This document shows, one piece after another, positions 8,572 through 17,917 of a DNA stretch of 64,000 nucleotides. This stretch comes from Protofrankia sp963555925 (lineage in GTDB: Bacteria; Actinomycetota; Actinomycetes; Frankiales; Frankiaceae), in assembly GCA_963555925.1 (NCBI GenBank), contig CAUVXJ010000005.1, positions 1 through 64,000 of the forward strand, read 5' to 3'. The position numbers were made by a program, and so were the translations under genes. Under the pieces are notes generated by a model. That model searched no databases and had not been told where the DNA came from. It saw only the letters and a program-made list of their open reading frames with translations. The number at the start of each line of letters is the position of its first letter. Position 1 is the first letter of the stretch.

Positions 8572-10541
8572 CTGAGGTGTTCGGGACCGAGCCCCGCCTG
8601 GTGGGTGAGCGCTACGAGCTGGGCGAGATCCTCGGTTACGGCGGTATGGCCGAGGTCTACCGCGGTCGCGATGTGCGGCTCGGACGCGAGGTCGCGGTCA
8701 AGACGCTGCGCGCTGATCTCGCGCGCGACGAGACCTTCCTGGCCCGGTTCCGACGCGAGGCGCAGTCGTCCGCGGCGCTCAACCATCCGGCGATCGTGTC
8801 CGTCTACGACACCGGTGAAGATCTGATCAACGGCATGACCATTCCGTACATCGTGATGGAGTACGTGGAGGGACGCACCCTGCGCGACGCGCTCCAGCGC
8901 GAAGGCCGGTTCACCGAGCGCCGGGCCATGGAGATCACCTCCGACGTGTGCGCCGCGCTCGACTACAGCCACCGGATGGGAATCATCCACCGGGATATCA
9001 AGCCCGCGAACGTGATGCTCTGCCTGGACGGCTCGGTCAAGGTGATGGACTTCGGCATCGCCCGGGCGACCACCGCCACGACATCCCACATGACGCAGAC
9101 CGCCGCGGTGATCGGCACTGCCCAGTATCTGTCGCCCGAACAGGCGCGCGGGATCCGGGTGGACGCCCGCAGCGATGTGTACTCGACCGGAGTACTGCTC
9201 TACGAGCTGCTCGCCGGGCTGCCGCCGTTCCGCGGCGACTCTCCGGTCGCCGTCGCCTACCAGCACGTGCGGGAGAACCCGCAGCCGCCGTCCACCCATG
9301 ACCGCGACATCACCCCCGATGCCGACGCGATCGTGTTCAAGGCGATGGAAAAGGATCCCGACCGCCGCTACTCCACCGCCGGGGAGATGCGCGACGACCT
9401 CGAACGTGCTCTTGCCGGTCGGCGTATCTACGCGCCACCGCTCATGGGCGACCAGCTCGCCACCCGAATGAACCCACCCGGGCCGCCAACGGGGACGCAG
9501 GTGATCTCCCGTGATCGTGACGCCTACTACGGGGACTCCTACGAGGACCCCTACGGCAAGACGGCCTACGGCCAGAACGCCTATGACCAGACCGGCGGCT
9601 ACAACCGGGCGGGCGGCGGTGGCACCGGTCTGATCGACGGCGGCCCGGTCGACGCCGAAACACCACCCGAGTCCGAGCGGCGGTCAGCTGCCTGGAAGTA
9701 CATTCTGGCCGGGCTGTCGGTGGTGGCGGTGTTCGTCGTCGTCACGTTGATGGCGACGAAGTTCCTCGGGAGCAACTCGACCGGCAACACCGCCAGCGGC
9801 ACGGCGAAGATCCCGGGAGGCCTCATCGGACAATCCAAGGGCATCGCCGAGAACAACCTCACGAACGCGGGTTTCACCAACATCCGGTCGACTACCGTCC
9901 AGGACAATGCGCCGAAGGACAAGGTCACCGCGGTTGATCCACCTACGGGCACCGTCGTGGCCAAAACCGTGCAGATCACCCTCAGCGTTTCGGCCGGCCC
10001 TGGAGCGCTCACCGTGCCGCCGGTGGTCGGGCTCAGCCAGAACGAGGCGATGACCCAGCTGAAGGCAGCCGGGCTCACACCCAAGGTGATTTCCTTCACC
10101 GGTGCGGCCACTCTGAAACCGGGCTACGTCCAGTCCGCCGACCCCGATGTCGGAACATCGGTGACCGCCGGCGAGACGGTCACCATCAACGTGGTCAGCC
10201 AGCAGATCACCATCCCGGACGTGACGGGCCAACCGCTCGACGCGGCAAAGGCCACCTTGGAGGGGTACGGCCTCAAGGTGATCCAGCAGTCCAGGGTCAG
10301 TAGCCAGCCGACCGGCACCGTGGTCGCCCAGAACCCGCCCACAAGCAGTTCGGTCAACCGCACGTCGACCGTGACGCTGTATGTCGCACAGCAGCAGCAG
10401 ACCGAGACCGCGACGCCGACCCAGACGCCGTCACCGACACCGTCCAGTAGTCCGTCGCCCTCCCCGAGCGCGACACCGTCGCAGTCGCCGACAAACGCGT
10501 CCCCGACATCATCGAGTACCCGGCGATTCGGGCAGCAGTAG
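8568..10541 (+). CDS. pknB: PASTA-domain Ser/Thr protein kinase PknB
   Basis: This 657-residue sensor kinase is thought to detect muropeptides or lipid II and control growth. The kinase domain occupies about residues 10-275 (GYGGMAEVYRG, HRDIKPANVML, VMDFGIARA, GTAQYLSPEQ). A Tyr/Asp/Gly-rich juxtamembrane segment precedes one membrane helix (YILAGLSVVAVFVVVTLMA). Outside are three PASTA repeats, each introduced by IP or VPP-type motifs, then a Thr/Pro/Ser-rich tail. Mycobacterial PknB usually has four repeats. GTG at 8568 gives the GTGA overlap seen at other junctions of this operon; GTG at 8559 would add three residues. Confidence 0.93.
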   Translation: MTEVFGTEPRLVGERYELGEILGYGGMAEVYRGRDVRLGREVAVKTLRADLARDETFLARFRREAQSSAALNHPAIVSVYDTGEDLINGMTIPYIVMEYVEGRTLRDALQREGRFTERRAMEITSDVCAALDYSHRMGIIHRDIKPANVMLCLDGSVKVMDFGIARATTATTSHMTQTAAVIGTAQYLSPEQARGIRVDARSDVYSTGVLLYELLAGLPPFRGDSPVAVAYQHVRENPQPPSTHDRDITPDADAIVFKAMEKDPDRRYSTAGEMRDDLERALAGRRIYAPPLMGDQLATRMNPPGPPTGTQVISRDRDAYYGDSYEDPYGKTAYGQNAYDQTGGYNRAGGGGTGLIDGGPVDAETPPESERRSAAWKYILAGLSVVAVFVVVTLMATKFLGSNSTGNTASGTAKIPGGLIGQSKGIAENNLTNAGFTNIRSTTVQDNAPKDKVTAVDPPTGTVVAKTVQITLSVSAGPGALTVPPVVGLSQNEAMTQLKAAGLTPKVISFTGAATLKPGYVQSADPDVGTSVTAGETVTINVVSQQITIPDVTGQPLDAAKATLEGYGLKVIQQSRVSSQPTGTVVAQNPPTSSSVNRTSTVTLYVAQQQQTETATPTQTPSPTPSSSPSPSPSATPSQSPTNASPTSSSTRRFGQQ

Positions 10542-10576
10542 GAACGGGCGCTACGTCAACGAGCGCTACGTCAACG

Positions 10577-10613
10577 AGCTCTGCGTCAGGCGAAGGCTGT
10601 CTGACGCAGAGCT
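10577..10613. terminator. Bidirectional hairpin between pknB and trpG
   Basis: Perfect 13-bp arms, AGCTCTGCGTCAG and CTGACGCAGAGCT, surround an 11-nt loop between the convergent pknB and trpG genes. The hairpin overlaps the last codons of trpG. It is preceded by a 15-bp tandem repeat (GCGCTACGTCAACGA) at 10548-10577. It probably ends transcription from both sides. Confidence 0.65.
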
Positions 10614-11233
10614 TCGACCTCTGCTGACAGCGCCGGCGCCAGCGCCAGCGCCATGTCGTCCCCGCAAACCGACAGCCAACGGGCCAGCAACAGGTGGCCG
10701 CCCTGCGTCAGCACGGACTCCGGGTGGAACTGGACGCCTTCCAGCGGCAGGGTCCGATGTCGCATCGCCATGACGACACCGCTCTCGGTACGCGCGGTCA
10801 CCTCGATCTCGTCCGGCAGCGTCGCGGCATCCACCGCGAGCGAGTGATAACGCGTCGCGACGAACGGTGACGGCAGGTCTGCCAGCACGCCTGTGCCGGA
10901 GTGCTGGACCACCGATGTCTTGCCGTGCAGCAGCTCGGGCGCCCGGTCGACCGTGGCCCCGAAGGCCACCCCGAGCGCCTGATGGCCCAGACACACCCCG
11001 AGCATCGGGACGCCGGCCGCCGCACACGCGCGCACCATCGGGACGCTCACCCCGGCCGCCTCCGGCGTTCCCGGCCCGGGTGATATCAGCACCCCGGCGA
11101 CACCGAGCGTGACAAGATCGTCAATGTCGACCTCGTCGTTGCGGCGGACGACGCTGTCCGCGCCGAGCTGGCCGAGGTACTGCACCAGGTTGAACACGAA
11201 CGAGTCGTAGTTATCAACAACCAGGATCCGCAT
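10586..11233 (-). CDS. trpG: Glutamine amidotransferase, TrpG/PabA type
   Basis: The 215-residue class I glutamine amidotransferase supplies ammonia to anthranilate or aminodeoxychorismate synthase. Motifs are DNYDSFVFNLVQYL at the N-terminus, the LISPGPGTP oxyanion strand, the nucleophile elbow GVCLGHQALG (Cys near 81), YHSL, and the catalytic pair in QFHPES. The length is usual for a stand-alone subunit. The partner synthase is not in the window. A trpG-like gene convergent with pknB is also found in mycobacteria, where the substrate assignment is equally open between TrpG and PabA. Confidence 0.9.
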   Translation of the reverse strand: MRILVVDNYDSFVFNLVQYLGQLGADSVVRRNDEVDIDDLVTLGVAGVLISPGPGTPEAAGVSVPMVRACAAAGVPMLGVCLGHQALGVAFGATVDRAPELLHGKTSVVQHSGTGVLADLPSPFVATRYHSLAVDAATLPDEIEVTARTESGVVMAMRHRTLPLEGVQFHPESVLTQGGHLLLARWLSVCGDDMALALAPALSAEVEALRQTAFA

Positions 11234-11374
11234 CTACCTGCCCCCTCCCCCTGCCCGGCACCGACCGGACGTCCCGACGGATCGCGGCGACGCCAGCCGC
11301 CCAGGACCCCATCCGATCATTATGATCATGATGTCACCCGGTCTGACGTCGCCCGACCATGACATCCCCCGACC

Positions 11375-13150
11375 TTAGTGGTCGGCGGTGTCGGTCTTAT
11401 CGGTATCGGCCGTCCCGGTGTCGGTCTTCTCGGCATCGGCCTTCTCCGCGTCCCGCAGCGCCCGGCGCAGGACCTTGCCAATCCCGATCTTCGGCAGCGG
11501 CTCGGTCCGAAATTCAATGATCTTGGGAACCTTGTAGGCGGACAGCTGCTCGGCTGCGTGTGCCCGCACCTCGTCGACGGTGAGCGACGCACCGGACCGC
11601 AGCACCAGAAAGGCCTTGACCGTCTCGCCACGGTAGGCGTCCGGGACGCCGATCACGGCGACCTCGGCAACCTCGGGGATCGCCGACAGAACCTCCTCGA
11701 TCTCGGTCGGGTAGATGTTGAATCCACCCGCGATAATGATTTCCTTCTTCCGGTCGACGATCTCGAACCAGCCCTCGGCATCCATCCGCGCGATGTCGCC
11801 GGTGAGGATCCAGCCATCCTCGGTCAGCGTCCCCTTGGTGGCCTCCGGGTTCTCCCAGTAGCCGGCGAACACCTGCGGGCCCCGCACCAGCAACTCACCG
11901 GGTTCGCCCACCGGCACTTCCCGGGTGTGGTCGTCCCGGTCGACGATTTTCGCTTCGGTGGACGGGACGGGCAGCCCGATCCATCCCGGGCGGGTCACAC
12001 CTCCCAACGGACCGGCGTGGGTCAACGGTGACGTCTCAGTCATGCCGTAACCCTCGACGACCGGCATACCGGTCGCGGCCTCCCAACGCCGCTGAAGATC
12101 GGCGGGAAGTTTCATCGCGCCGGACAGGCAGCCCCGCAGCGAGGTGAGGTCGACGCTCCGCGCCCGTGGGTTGTCCAACAGGGCCTGATAAATAGGCGGA
12201 ACGCCCGGAAAAAGCGTTGGGCGGTGCCTGGCGATGGCGTCGAACACCATGGTCACGTCAAACTTCGGCAGCAGGACGACGTGCGCACCGAGCACCATGC
12301 CCTGAATCATGCACAGCGTCATGCCGTATGCGTGGAACATCGGCAGCACCGCAATAATCACTTCGTGGCCGAGGCGGGCGTCGACGATCCAGGCCCGACC
12401 CTGCTCGCCATTCGCGACGAGATTTCGGTGGGTCAGCATCGCACCTTTGGCCACGCCGGTCGTTCCCGTGGTGTACAGCAGGACGGCGACGTCGGACGCT
12501 GCTGCCTGGACGGATGTGCTCACCGGCTCGGCCCGACCGGTCCTCAACACGTCCAGGAATGCATGCGCCCGGGCGTCCGCGGGCAGGTCCGTCACAATCT
12601 CGGCACGCTTGCGCCGCGCCTTGGCGATGGGTAGCCGCAGCAGCAGCTGGTCCTTTTTCGGCAAAAAGTCCGGAATCGAGGTGGAGATGACCTCCCGCAC
12701 CCTGGTCCGGCCGGAGCGGCGGGCCGCCTCAACCGCCGCGTAGGTCCGGTCGAGACAGATCACGTACTCCGCTCCGCAGTCGACGAGCTGGTGGGTCAGT
12801 TCGGCCTCGGTGTAGAGGGGATTCGCCTCAGCGACAATTGCGCCGAGCCGCACCACCGCCTGGAAAGCGATCACGTGCTGCGGGCAGTTCGGCAGGATCA
12901 GCCCTACCCGGTCACCCGCCCGGACGCCCAGCTTCGCAAGACCACCGGCAAATGCCCCGACCTGTTCGTCGAGGACGCTGTAGGTCGTGGTCGTACCGAA
13001 GAAGGAGATCGCCGGACTTGTCGGAAATCTGGCCACGACATTCTCGAACAACTGCCCCAACGTGATATCAGGGATCTCGACCTCGCTGGGGACACCCTCG
13101 ACATACGACGAGTGCCACGGCCTGCCAGCATAGGTGGCGGCTTCAGTCAT
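11375..13150 (-). CDS. fadD: Long-chain fatty-acid-CoA ligase (FadD-type)
   Basis: The 591-residue ANL-superfamily enzyme activates a carboxylic acid with ATP and transfers it to CoA. Visible signatures are the P-loop-like YTTGTTGVAKGAMLTHRN, the GYGMTETSP motif, the LTGDIARMDAEGWFEIVDRKK hinge region, and the C-terminal catalytic lysine in PKIGIGKVLRR. The tail is a degenerate Asp/Thr/Lys repeat (EKADAEKTDTGTADTDKTD). ATG at 13150 has GGGAG upstream on the minus strand and is preferred over an in-frame start 41 codons earlier. It lies between trpG and crgA, where the mycobacterial order has an unrelated gene. Substrate chain length cannot be read from sequence. Confidence 0.9.
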   Translation of the reverse strand: MTEAATYAGRPWHSSYVEGVPSEVEIPDITLGQLFENVVARFPTSPAISFFGTTTTYSVLDEQVGAFAGGLAKLGVRAGDRVGLILPNCPQHVIAFQAVVRLGAIVAEANPLYTEAELTHQLVDCGAEYVICLDRTYAAVEAARRSGRTRVREVISTSIPDFLPKKDQLLLRLPIAKARRKRAEIVTDLPADARAHAFLDVLRTGRAEPVSTSVQAAASDVAVLLYTTGTTGVAKGAMLTHRNLVANGEQGRAWIVDARLGHEVIIAVLPMFHAYGMTLCMIQGMVLGAHVVLLPKFDVTMVFDAIARHRPTLFPGVPPIYQALLDNPRARSVDLTSLRGCLSGAMKLPADLQRRWEAATGMPVVEGYGMTETSPLTHAGPLGGVTRPGWIGLPVPSTEAKIVDRDDHTREVPVGEPGELLVRGPQVFAGYWENPEATKGTLTEDGWILTGDIARMDAEGWFEIVDRKKEIIIAGGFNIYPTEIEEVLSAIPEVAEVAVIGVPDAYRGETVKAFLVLRSGASLTVDEVRAHAAEQLSAYKVPKIIEFRTEPLPKIGIGKVLRRALRDAEKADAEKTDTGTADTDKTDTADH

Positions 13151-13593
13151 GACGGTCTCCCGCTCGGTTGTCGATCGACCTGGCATCGCGGGCACACTCC
13201 TCGTCGGTTCAGAGCGACCGGCAATAGGGGACGCGGCGTCGCGGGGCCGGGCGCTCTTACGGTTGGGCATCATTCTGGCAAGGAAACGAACGGAAAACAG
13301 CTCAGGGCGCCCGGCGACAGGGATGCGGCGGGTAGGGCGTCAGCGGAGGTGCTCTCCGCGGGGGCCGGGCAGTCGCCGGTGGGCTGTGCGCCGTCCGGCC
13401 AGCCGGCTCGGCCCGGCCTCGAGGCCGTGCCCGGCCGGCTGGGCGCACGTGCAATGGCCCGTTCGGTCCGGCGTGGCCGCGGGCCTGTCTACCCTGTGGG
13501 ACAGGTGGTCCGTAGTATCCCGGCCGATACCCTCGGCGAGAGATGACTCCGGCCAGCCCACGAAGGTCGTCACGGTCCCCAAGGAGCCTCGAA
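13151..13593. other. Intergenic region between divergent fadD and crgA
   Basis: This 443-bp divergent promoter region contains no convincing gene. Near 13222-13260 it carries a short copy of a repeat found elsewhere in the window (GGCAATAGGGG at one end, GGGCGCTCTTA at the other). The crgA ribosome-binding site AAGGAG is at 13581-13586. Confidence 0.5.
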
Positions 13594-13854
13594 GTGCCCG
13601 TTTCCCGGCGTCGCAAGAAGAAGTCGACCACGTCGCCACCGCAGGTCGCCCAGGTCCGCAAGCGCAAGCCGCCGTCTCCGCCGTGGGTGGGCGCGATGAT
13701 CCTGGCGCTCTTCGTGATCGGAATCATCTGGCTATTGGTCTACTACTTCTCCAACGGCAGCGTCCCCGGACTGGACAGTCTTGGCCCCTGGAACATCCTG
13801 ATTGGGTTTAGTTTTGTCGTGGCTGGCCTTGGAGTGGCAACCCAGTGGCGGTAG
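13594..13854 (+). CDS. crgA: Cell-division protein CrgA
   Basis: This 86-residue small membrane protein belongs to the actinobacterial CrgA family, which recruits or restrains FtsZ and PBP components at the septum. The N-terminus is basic (SRRRKKK). Two membrane helices follow (WVGAMILALFVIGIIWLLVY and a second ending at GVATQWR), linked by a short SNGSVPGLDSLGPWN loop typical of the family. GTG at 13594 is chosen because AAGGAG lies 7 nt upstream and the length then fits the family (84-93). An in-frame ATG upstream lacks such support. Confidence 0.92.
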   Translation: MPVSRRRKKKSTTSPPQVAQVRKRKPPSPPWVGAMILALFVIGIIWLLVYYFSNGSVPGLDSLGPWNILIGFSFVVAGLGVATQWR

Positions 13855-13908
13855 TGCGTACTGGTAGTGCCACCAAAGAGTTCCATGGCTGTCATTCATC
13901 CCCAACAG

Positions 13909-13927
13909 TTGTCCACAATGTGGATAT
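13909..13927. promoter_or_regulatory. Pair of opposed DnaA-box-like sites
   Basis: TTGTCCACA (13909-13917) matches the actinobacterial DnaA-box consensus and is followed, on the other strand, by ATATCCACA (13919-13927). They form a 13-bp palindrome, TCCACA-A-TGTGGA. The locus is origin-proximal in related genomes, but one pair does not make an origin. Confidence 0.4.
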
Positions 13928-13979
13928 CGCGCTGCGGTGGTCCGCCGCTTGCACTTGCAATCCGCCGATAGTCACCACA

Positions 13980-13997
13980 GGTCACCTCTGAGTGACC
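13980..13997. repeat. Inverted repeat GGTCAC-N6-GTGACC
   Basis: Perfect 6-bp arms surround a 6-nt spacer in the crgA/GH15 intergenic region. It could be an operator or part of the end of the convergent transcripts. No T tract is seen. Confidence 0.3.
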
Positions 13998-14082
13998 ATG
14001 AAGTTATCGCACGATCACTATAAAACGACCGAAAACCACTGGAAACTCACCGGGAGAGGAGCCCGGAAGCGCCGGACCGGGC

Positions 14083-16050
14083 TCAAGGGACAGCAGGATC
14101 GAGGGGCGCCGGTGGGAGACCGGTGGCCCCTGAACCCTCCTCGGCCCGAATCACATGCATGACCGCGTTGATGAGGGCCAGGTGAGTGAATGCCTGCGGA
14201 AAGTTTCCCAGATGCCGGCCGGTGCTCGGGTCGAGCTCCTCGGCGTAGAGATCCAGCGGGCTGGCGAAGCTCAGCAGCCGCTCGCAGTGCTGCCGCGCGG
14301 CGACCACCTCGCCGATCTCCACCAGGGCGGACACCAGCCAGTACGAGCACATGAGGAAGGCGCCCTCCTCCCCCACGAGTCCGTCGTCGGTCTCCTCGAC
14401 CCGATACCGCAGGACCAGACCGTCGACCGTGAGCTCCGCGGCGATCGCGAGGACGGTGGCCCGCACGCGCGGATCCTCCGGCGGCAGGAATCCCAGCAAC
14501 GGCATGAGCAGCAGCGAGGCGTCCAACGCCGTCGCGTCGTAGCACTGGGTGAACACCCCCCGCTCGTCGAGACCATGCGCGCACACGTCGGCATGGATCT
14601 CGTCGGCAACAGCAGCCCAACGGTCCGCGGTCTTCGCGTCCCCGCGCATCGCCGCCAGCCGCCGGCCCCGGTCGACGGCAACCCAGCACATCACTTTCGA
14701 GGAGGTGAAGTGCCGCAACTGCCCACGCACCTCCCAGATGCCGCAATCGGGCTCCTGCCAGTGTTCGGCTGCGGTGTCGACCAGCTTGACCAGCACCGGC
14801 CACAGGCGTTCGGACAGGTAGTCCCGTGACCGGGTATGGAGGTAGACCGAGTCGAGGATCGCACCCCAGAGATCGTGCTGACGCTGAGAGAACGCGGCAT
14901 TGCCGACCCGGACCGGAAAGGCCCCCTCATAGCCGGACAGATGCCCCAGAACACGTTCATTCAACCGACTTTCACCACCGACCCCGTACATGATCTGCAG
15001 GTCGTCGCCGTTCTCGCAGACGTCCGCGATGAACGAGAAGAAGTCATTCGCCTCGGAATCGAGGCCCAGGGTGTAGAGACCCCACAGAGTGAACGTGGAG
15101 TCACGGATCCAGCTGTACCGGTAGTCCCAGTTGCGTTCACCCTGCGGCGTCTCCGGCAGCGATGTGGTGGACGCCGCGAGCAGCGCACCGGTCGGGGCGT
15201 AGGTCAGGCCCTTGAGCGCCAGCGCGCTGCGCTGCAGATGCTGACGCCACGGGTGATCCGGGAAGACGCCACGCGAGAGCCACTGCCGCCAGAACGCGGT
15301 TGTCCGGGCCACCGCCGCCACCGCCTCCGCGTAGCTACCCGGCAGGAACGGGTCGCTTGCCCGCCAGGTCAGGGCCACGAACGCGGTTCCGCCTTCGGTC
15401 AGCGTGGTGCGGGCATGCGCCCGGCGGCCGTCGAAGCCCAGGCGCAGGTCGGTACGCAGTCGCAGGGTCAGGTCGGCATGCAGCCCGGCATGGGGGTCGG
15501 TATGGCCTGACTGCGCCTCCTTCCCATTGCTCACGGTCACAGCACTGCCGTAGTCCGCAGCCTCATATGCCCAGCCTGCCGGACGGCAGCCATAGTCGAA
15601 ATTCGGCTCGCACAGCAACGTCAGGTCGACCGAGCCGTGCTCGCAGCGGGCAAGCCGGAGCAGGACATGTTCGGCGTCCCAGTCAGTCGGCGTGCGCCGG
15701 TGGGTGTTGGACCGCTGCGCTGTGCGGTGCCAACGTCCGACAATCAGACAGTCGGTGACGATGAGCCAGCCGTTCGGCGTCTGCCAGGTCGTCTCAAGAA
15801 TATTGGTACCCGGCAGGTAACGACGCCCAGCTGGGATCATCGTCCGGTCAGGCCCGAACCGGAAGCCGCCTGCGGACCGGTCAAGGATCGCGCCGAAGAC
15901 CGACGGAGCGTCCGGCCGTGGCAGGCACATCCACTCGATGTTGCCGCTCGGCGCGACCAGAGCGGTGGTCTCACAGTCGGAGAGGAAGGCGTACTCGGCG
16001 ATGGGTGGGAACGGGCTCGTACTGCCACGCCTCGTCGGTGAGGATTGCAC
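14083..16050 (-). CDS. Glycoside hydrolase family 15 protein (glucoamylase/trehalase-like)
   Basis: The 655-residue cytoplasmic enzyme has a short N-terminal beta region (IAEYAFLSDCETTALVAPSGNIEW) typical of actinobacterial GH15 proteins, then an alpha-barrel with the conserved GERNWDYRYSWIRDSTFTLW segment and ESRLNERVLGHLSGYEG. Several such proteins are trehalases in mycobacteria and others act on alpha-glucans; substrate cannot be decided here. GTG at 16050 is chosen because AGGAG ends 7 nt upstream, while the adjacent GTG at 16056 is too close to it. The gene is inserted between crgA and the PH-domain gene of the conserved block. Confidence 0.88.
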   Translation of the reverse strand: MQSSPTRRGSTSPFPPIAEYAFLSDCETTALVAPSGNIEWMCLPRPDAPSVFGAILDRSAGGFRFGPDRTMIPAGRRYLPGTNILETTWQTPNGWLIVTDCLIVGRWHRTAQRSNTHRRTPTDWDAEHVLLRLARCEHGSVDLTLLCEPNFDYGCRPAGWAYEAADYGSAVTVSNGKEAQSGHTDPHAGLHADLTLRLRTDLRLGFDGRRAHARTTLTEGGTAFVALTWRASDPFLPGSYAEAVAAVARTTAFWRQWLSRGVFPDHPWRQHLQRSALALKGLTYAPTGALLAASTTSLPETPQGERNWDYRYSWIRDSTFTLWGLYTLGLDSEANDFFSFIADVCENGDDLQIMYGVGGESRLNERVLGHLSGYEGAFPVRVGNAAFSQRQHDLWGAILDSVYLHTRSRDYLSERLWPVLVKLVDTAAEHWQEPDCGIWEVRGQLRHFTSSKVMCWVAVDRGRRLAAMRGDAKTADRWAAVADEIHADVCAHGLDERGVFTQCYDATALDASLLLMPLLGFLPPEDPRVRATVLAIAAELTVDGLVLRYRVEETDDGLVGEEGAFLMCSYWLVSALVEIGEVVAARQHCERLLSFASPLDLYAEELDPSTGRHLGNFPQAFTHLALINAVMHVIRAEEGSGATGLPPAPLDPAVP

Positions 16051-16256
16051 GTTCACTCTCCTTCTCCGTCCACGCACCCCACCAGACGGGAGGCGCCGAA
16101 CATCGGACAGGCCGTCATCTGACGCGACAGCAAGACAGCGGATAGTAACCGCCGTGAGGATGAGGACCGCGCAGGCCGCGCCCACGGACGGAGGCCGGGA
16201 TCCCGCGCCCGACCAGGCCGGCCAGCCGGTGGTCGGGATGTACTGTGCTGGGTGAC

Positions 16257-16775
16257 ATGCGGGACGACCAATCCGGTTCCGACGAATCCGGTGCCGACCA
16301 ATCCGGTGCCGACCAATCCGGTGCGTGCGGGATCATCGACGCCCACGCCTGGTCACCGCCATGGTGGCGAGTGATCTTCTACGCGACGGCCGGCATGGCG
16401 GTGCTCGCGGTCGTGGCCGTCGACGCGCTCGCGTTCCGGCTTGGTTCGCTGGACGGTCCGGGCCGCCTCCTGGTGGGGATCGGCGGGGCCGGCCTGATCG
16501 TGCTGGCTGTGCGGGACGCCCTCGCCCGGCCAGCACTTCGGGTGGACGACGGTGGTATCGACCTGGTGGACGGGATCCGCCGGCTGCATCTACCCTGGGC
16601 CGCTGTCCTGCGGGTACGGGCCGACACCCTGACCCACAACCGTCGCGGCGTGCACATACGCGTTCTCACCGTCGAGACGCTCGACGGCCCCCTGCTACTG
16701 AGCCGTCGCCAGCTCGGCACCGAACCCGAACGGGTCGCCGCGGCTGTGGAGGCGGTCCGCCGCCGCCACGGCTGA
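16257..16775 (+). CDS. PH-domain membrane protein
   Basis: The product has about 172 residues. The N-terminus has three imperfect copies of DQSGADQSGA-like sequence, encoded by a 15-bp direct repeat. Two membrane helices follow (about residues 37-58 and 66-84), then a bacterial PH-like domain of ~85 residues (RVDDGGIDLVDGIRRLHLPW to the C-terminus). A protein of this type lies between ppiA and crgA in mycobacteria (Rv0010c position), so it belongs to the conserved block. Its role is unknown. The start could be ATG 16257 or GTG 16245; neither has a strong ribosome-binding site. Confidence 0.8.
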   Translation: MRDDQSGSDESGADQSGADQSGACGIIDAHAWSPPWWRVIFYATAGMAVLAVVAVDALAFRLGSLDGPGRLLVGIGGAGLIVLAVRDALARPALRVDDGGIDLVDGIRRLHLPWAAVLRVRADTLTHNRRGVHIRVLTVETLDGPLLLSRRQLGTEPERVAAAVEAVRRRHG

Positions 16776-16860
16776 CACATCCGCTACACGTACGAACGCC
16801 GGCGCCAGGCGCCGGCGGCGAGCATCAGGTGCGCACCACCGGGCCTCCCTCATACCCGCG

Positions 16861-17886
16861 TCATACGCCTACAACCGCGGCCACAAGCAGGGCGGCGAGA
16901 ACGCCGCCCACGGCAATCGCCTGCAGCCAGACCCGGCGCGGTGGGATGTAGGCGTACGCCATGCCGACCACCAGACCGGTCACGAGACCGCCGATGTGCC
17001 CCCACTTGTCGATCCCACTGATGGTGAAACTGATAACCAGATTGATGCCGACGACGACGAGGATGGCCGACGTGTCCGCCTGCAGCCGCCTGGCGATCAC
17101 GTAGTACGCGGCGAAGAACCCGAACACCGCGGTGGACGCCCCGACCGAGTAGGTGCTCCAACCATTGATCAAATAGCTGAGCGTGTTACCACCGATGGCG
17201 CACACCACGAACAGCGCAAGGTAGCGCACACGGCCGAGAATCTGCTCCAGCTGGTATCCGAGCAGGTAGAGCCCGTACATGTTGAGCAGGATGTGCAGGA
17301 TGTTCACGTGCAGGAACGCGGCGGTCAGTAACCGGTAGTACTCGCCCTTGACCTCCATGGCCAGCCCATTGAGCGCAAAGTCCTGGGTGAAGGCGTGGTC
17401 GACACCGCCGCTGAGCCCCGGTAGTCCCTGCAGCACAAACGCGACCACGCACATCCCGATGAGCACCAGGGTGACCAGCCCGGGACGTCCCTGCACCGCC
17501 CGTCCGCCAAGCCGGGTGACCGGTCGCCGGGAGGAACCACCGGCGCGGCCACCGTGCGCGCCGGCATCGTCCGGGCAGTGGAACCCGACGTCCGCGGGAC
17601 GCATGCAGTCGGGGCAGATCGCGCGTCCGCACCGCTGGCAGGACACGTACGTCTCGCGATCCTGGTGTCGGTAGCAGCGCGGGACGATCGGATGTTCGCT
17701 GCCGCGTCCCGGCGGGCCGCCCGCAGGCTGGGCGGCGGGCGTCCAGCCATCCGCCGGACCAGGCTGCCCGACCACGGGACGCCAACCCTCGGACTCCGAT
17801 CGCCGTCCAGCCGACTGACCGGGACCGGCGGGCCCGCCTTCCGAGGCGGCGGCACCGCCGTCCGGCTCCGACCAGGGTGAGCTCAT
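16861..17886 (-). CDS. Rhomboid-family intramembrane serine protease with N-terminal zinc ribbon
   Basis: The 341-residue protein starts with a Pro/Gly-rich segment, then a Cys/His-rich B-box-like zinc motif (CYRHQDRETYVSCQRCGRAI, then CPDC and HCPDD). A six-helix rhomboid domain follows. Rhomboid marks are HVNILHILLNMYGLYLLG, the nucleophile GASTAVFGFF and the catalytic His in GHIGGLVTG. It would cleave membrane proteins within the bilayer. It follows ppiA by 31 bases on the same strand, so the two are probably co-transcribed. ATG 17886 is used; GTG 17889 immediately before it is equally possible. Confidence 0.9.
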   Translation of the reverse strand: MSSPWSEPDGGAAASEGGPAGPGQSAGRRSESEGWRPVVGQPGPADGWTPAAQPAGGPPGRGSEHPIVPRCYRHQDRETYVSCQRCGRAICPDCMRPADVGFHCPDDAGAHGGRAGGSSRRPVTRLGGRAVQGRPGLVTLVLIGMCVVAFVLQGLPGLSGGVDHAFTQDFALNGLAMEVKGEYYRLLTAAFLHVNILHILLNMYGLYLLGYQLEQILGRVRYLALFVVCAIGGNTLSYLINGWSTYSVGASTAVFGFFAAYYVIARRLQADTSAILVVVGINLVISFTISGIDKWGHIGGLVTGLVVGMAYAYIPPRRVWLQAIAVGGVLAALLVAAVVGV

Positions 17887-17917
17887 CACGCCGGCCCCGA
17901 CCTCAGCCCGCGCCGGC

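Noticed and set aside
11315..11336. ATCATTATGATCATGAT-like palindrome upstream of trpG as an operator.
   Set aside because: Short and imperfect; an AT-rich promoter patch would give the same look.
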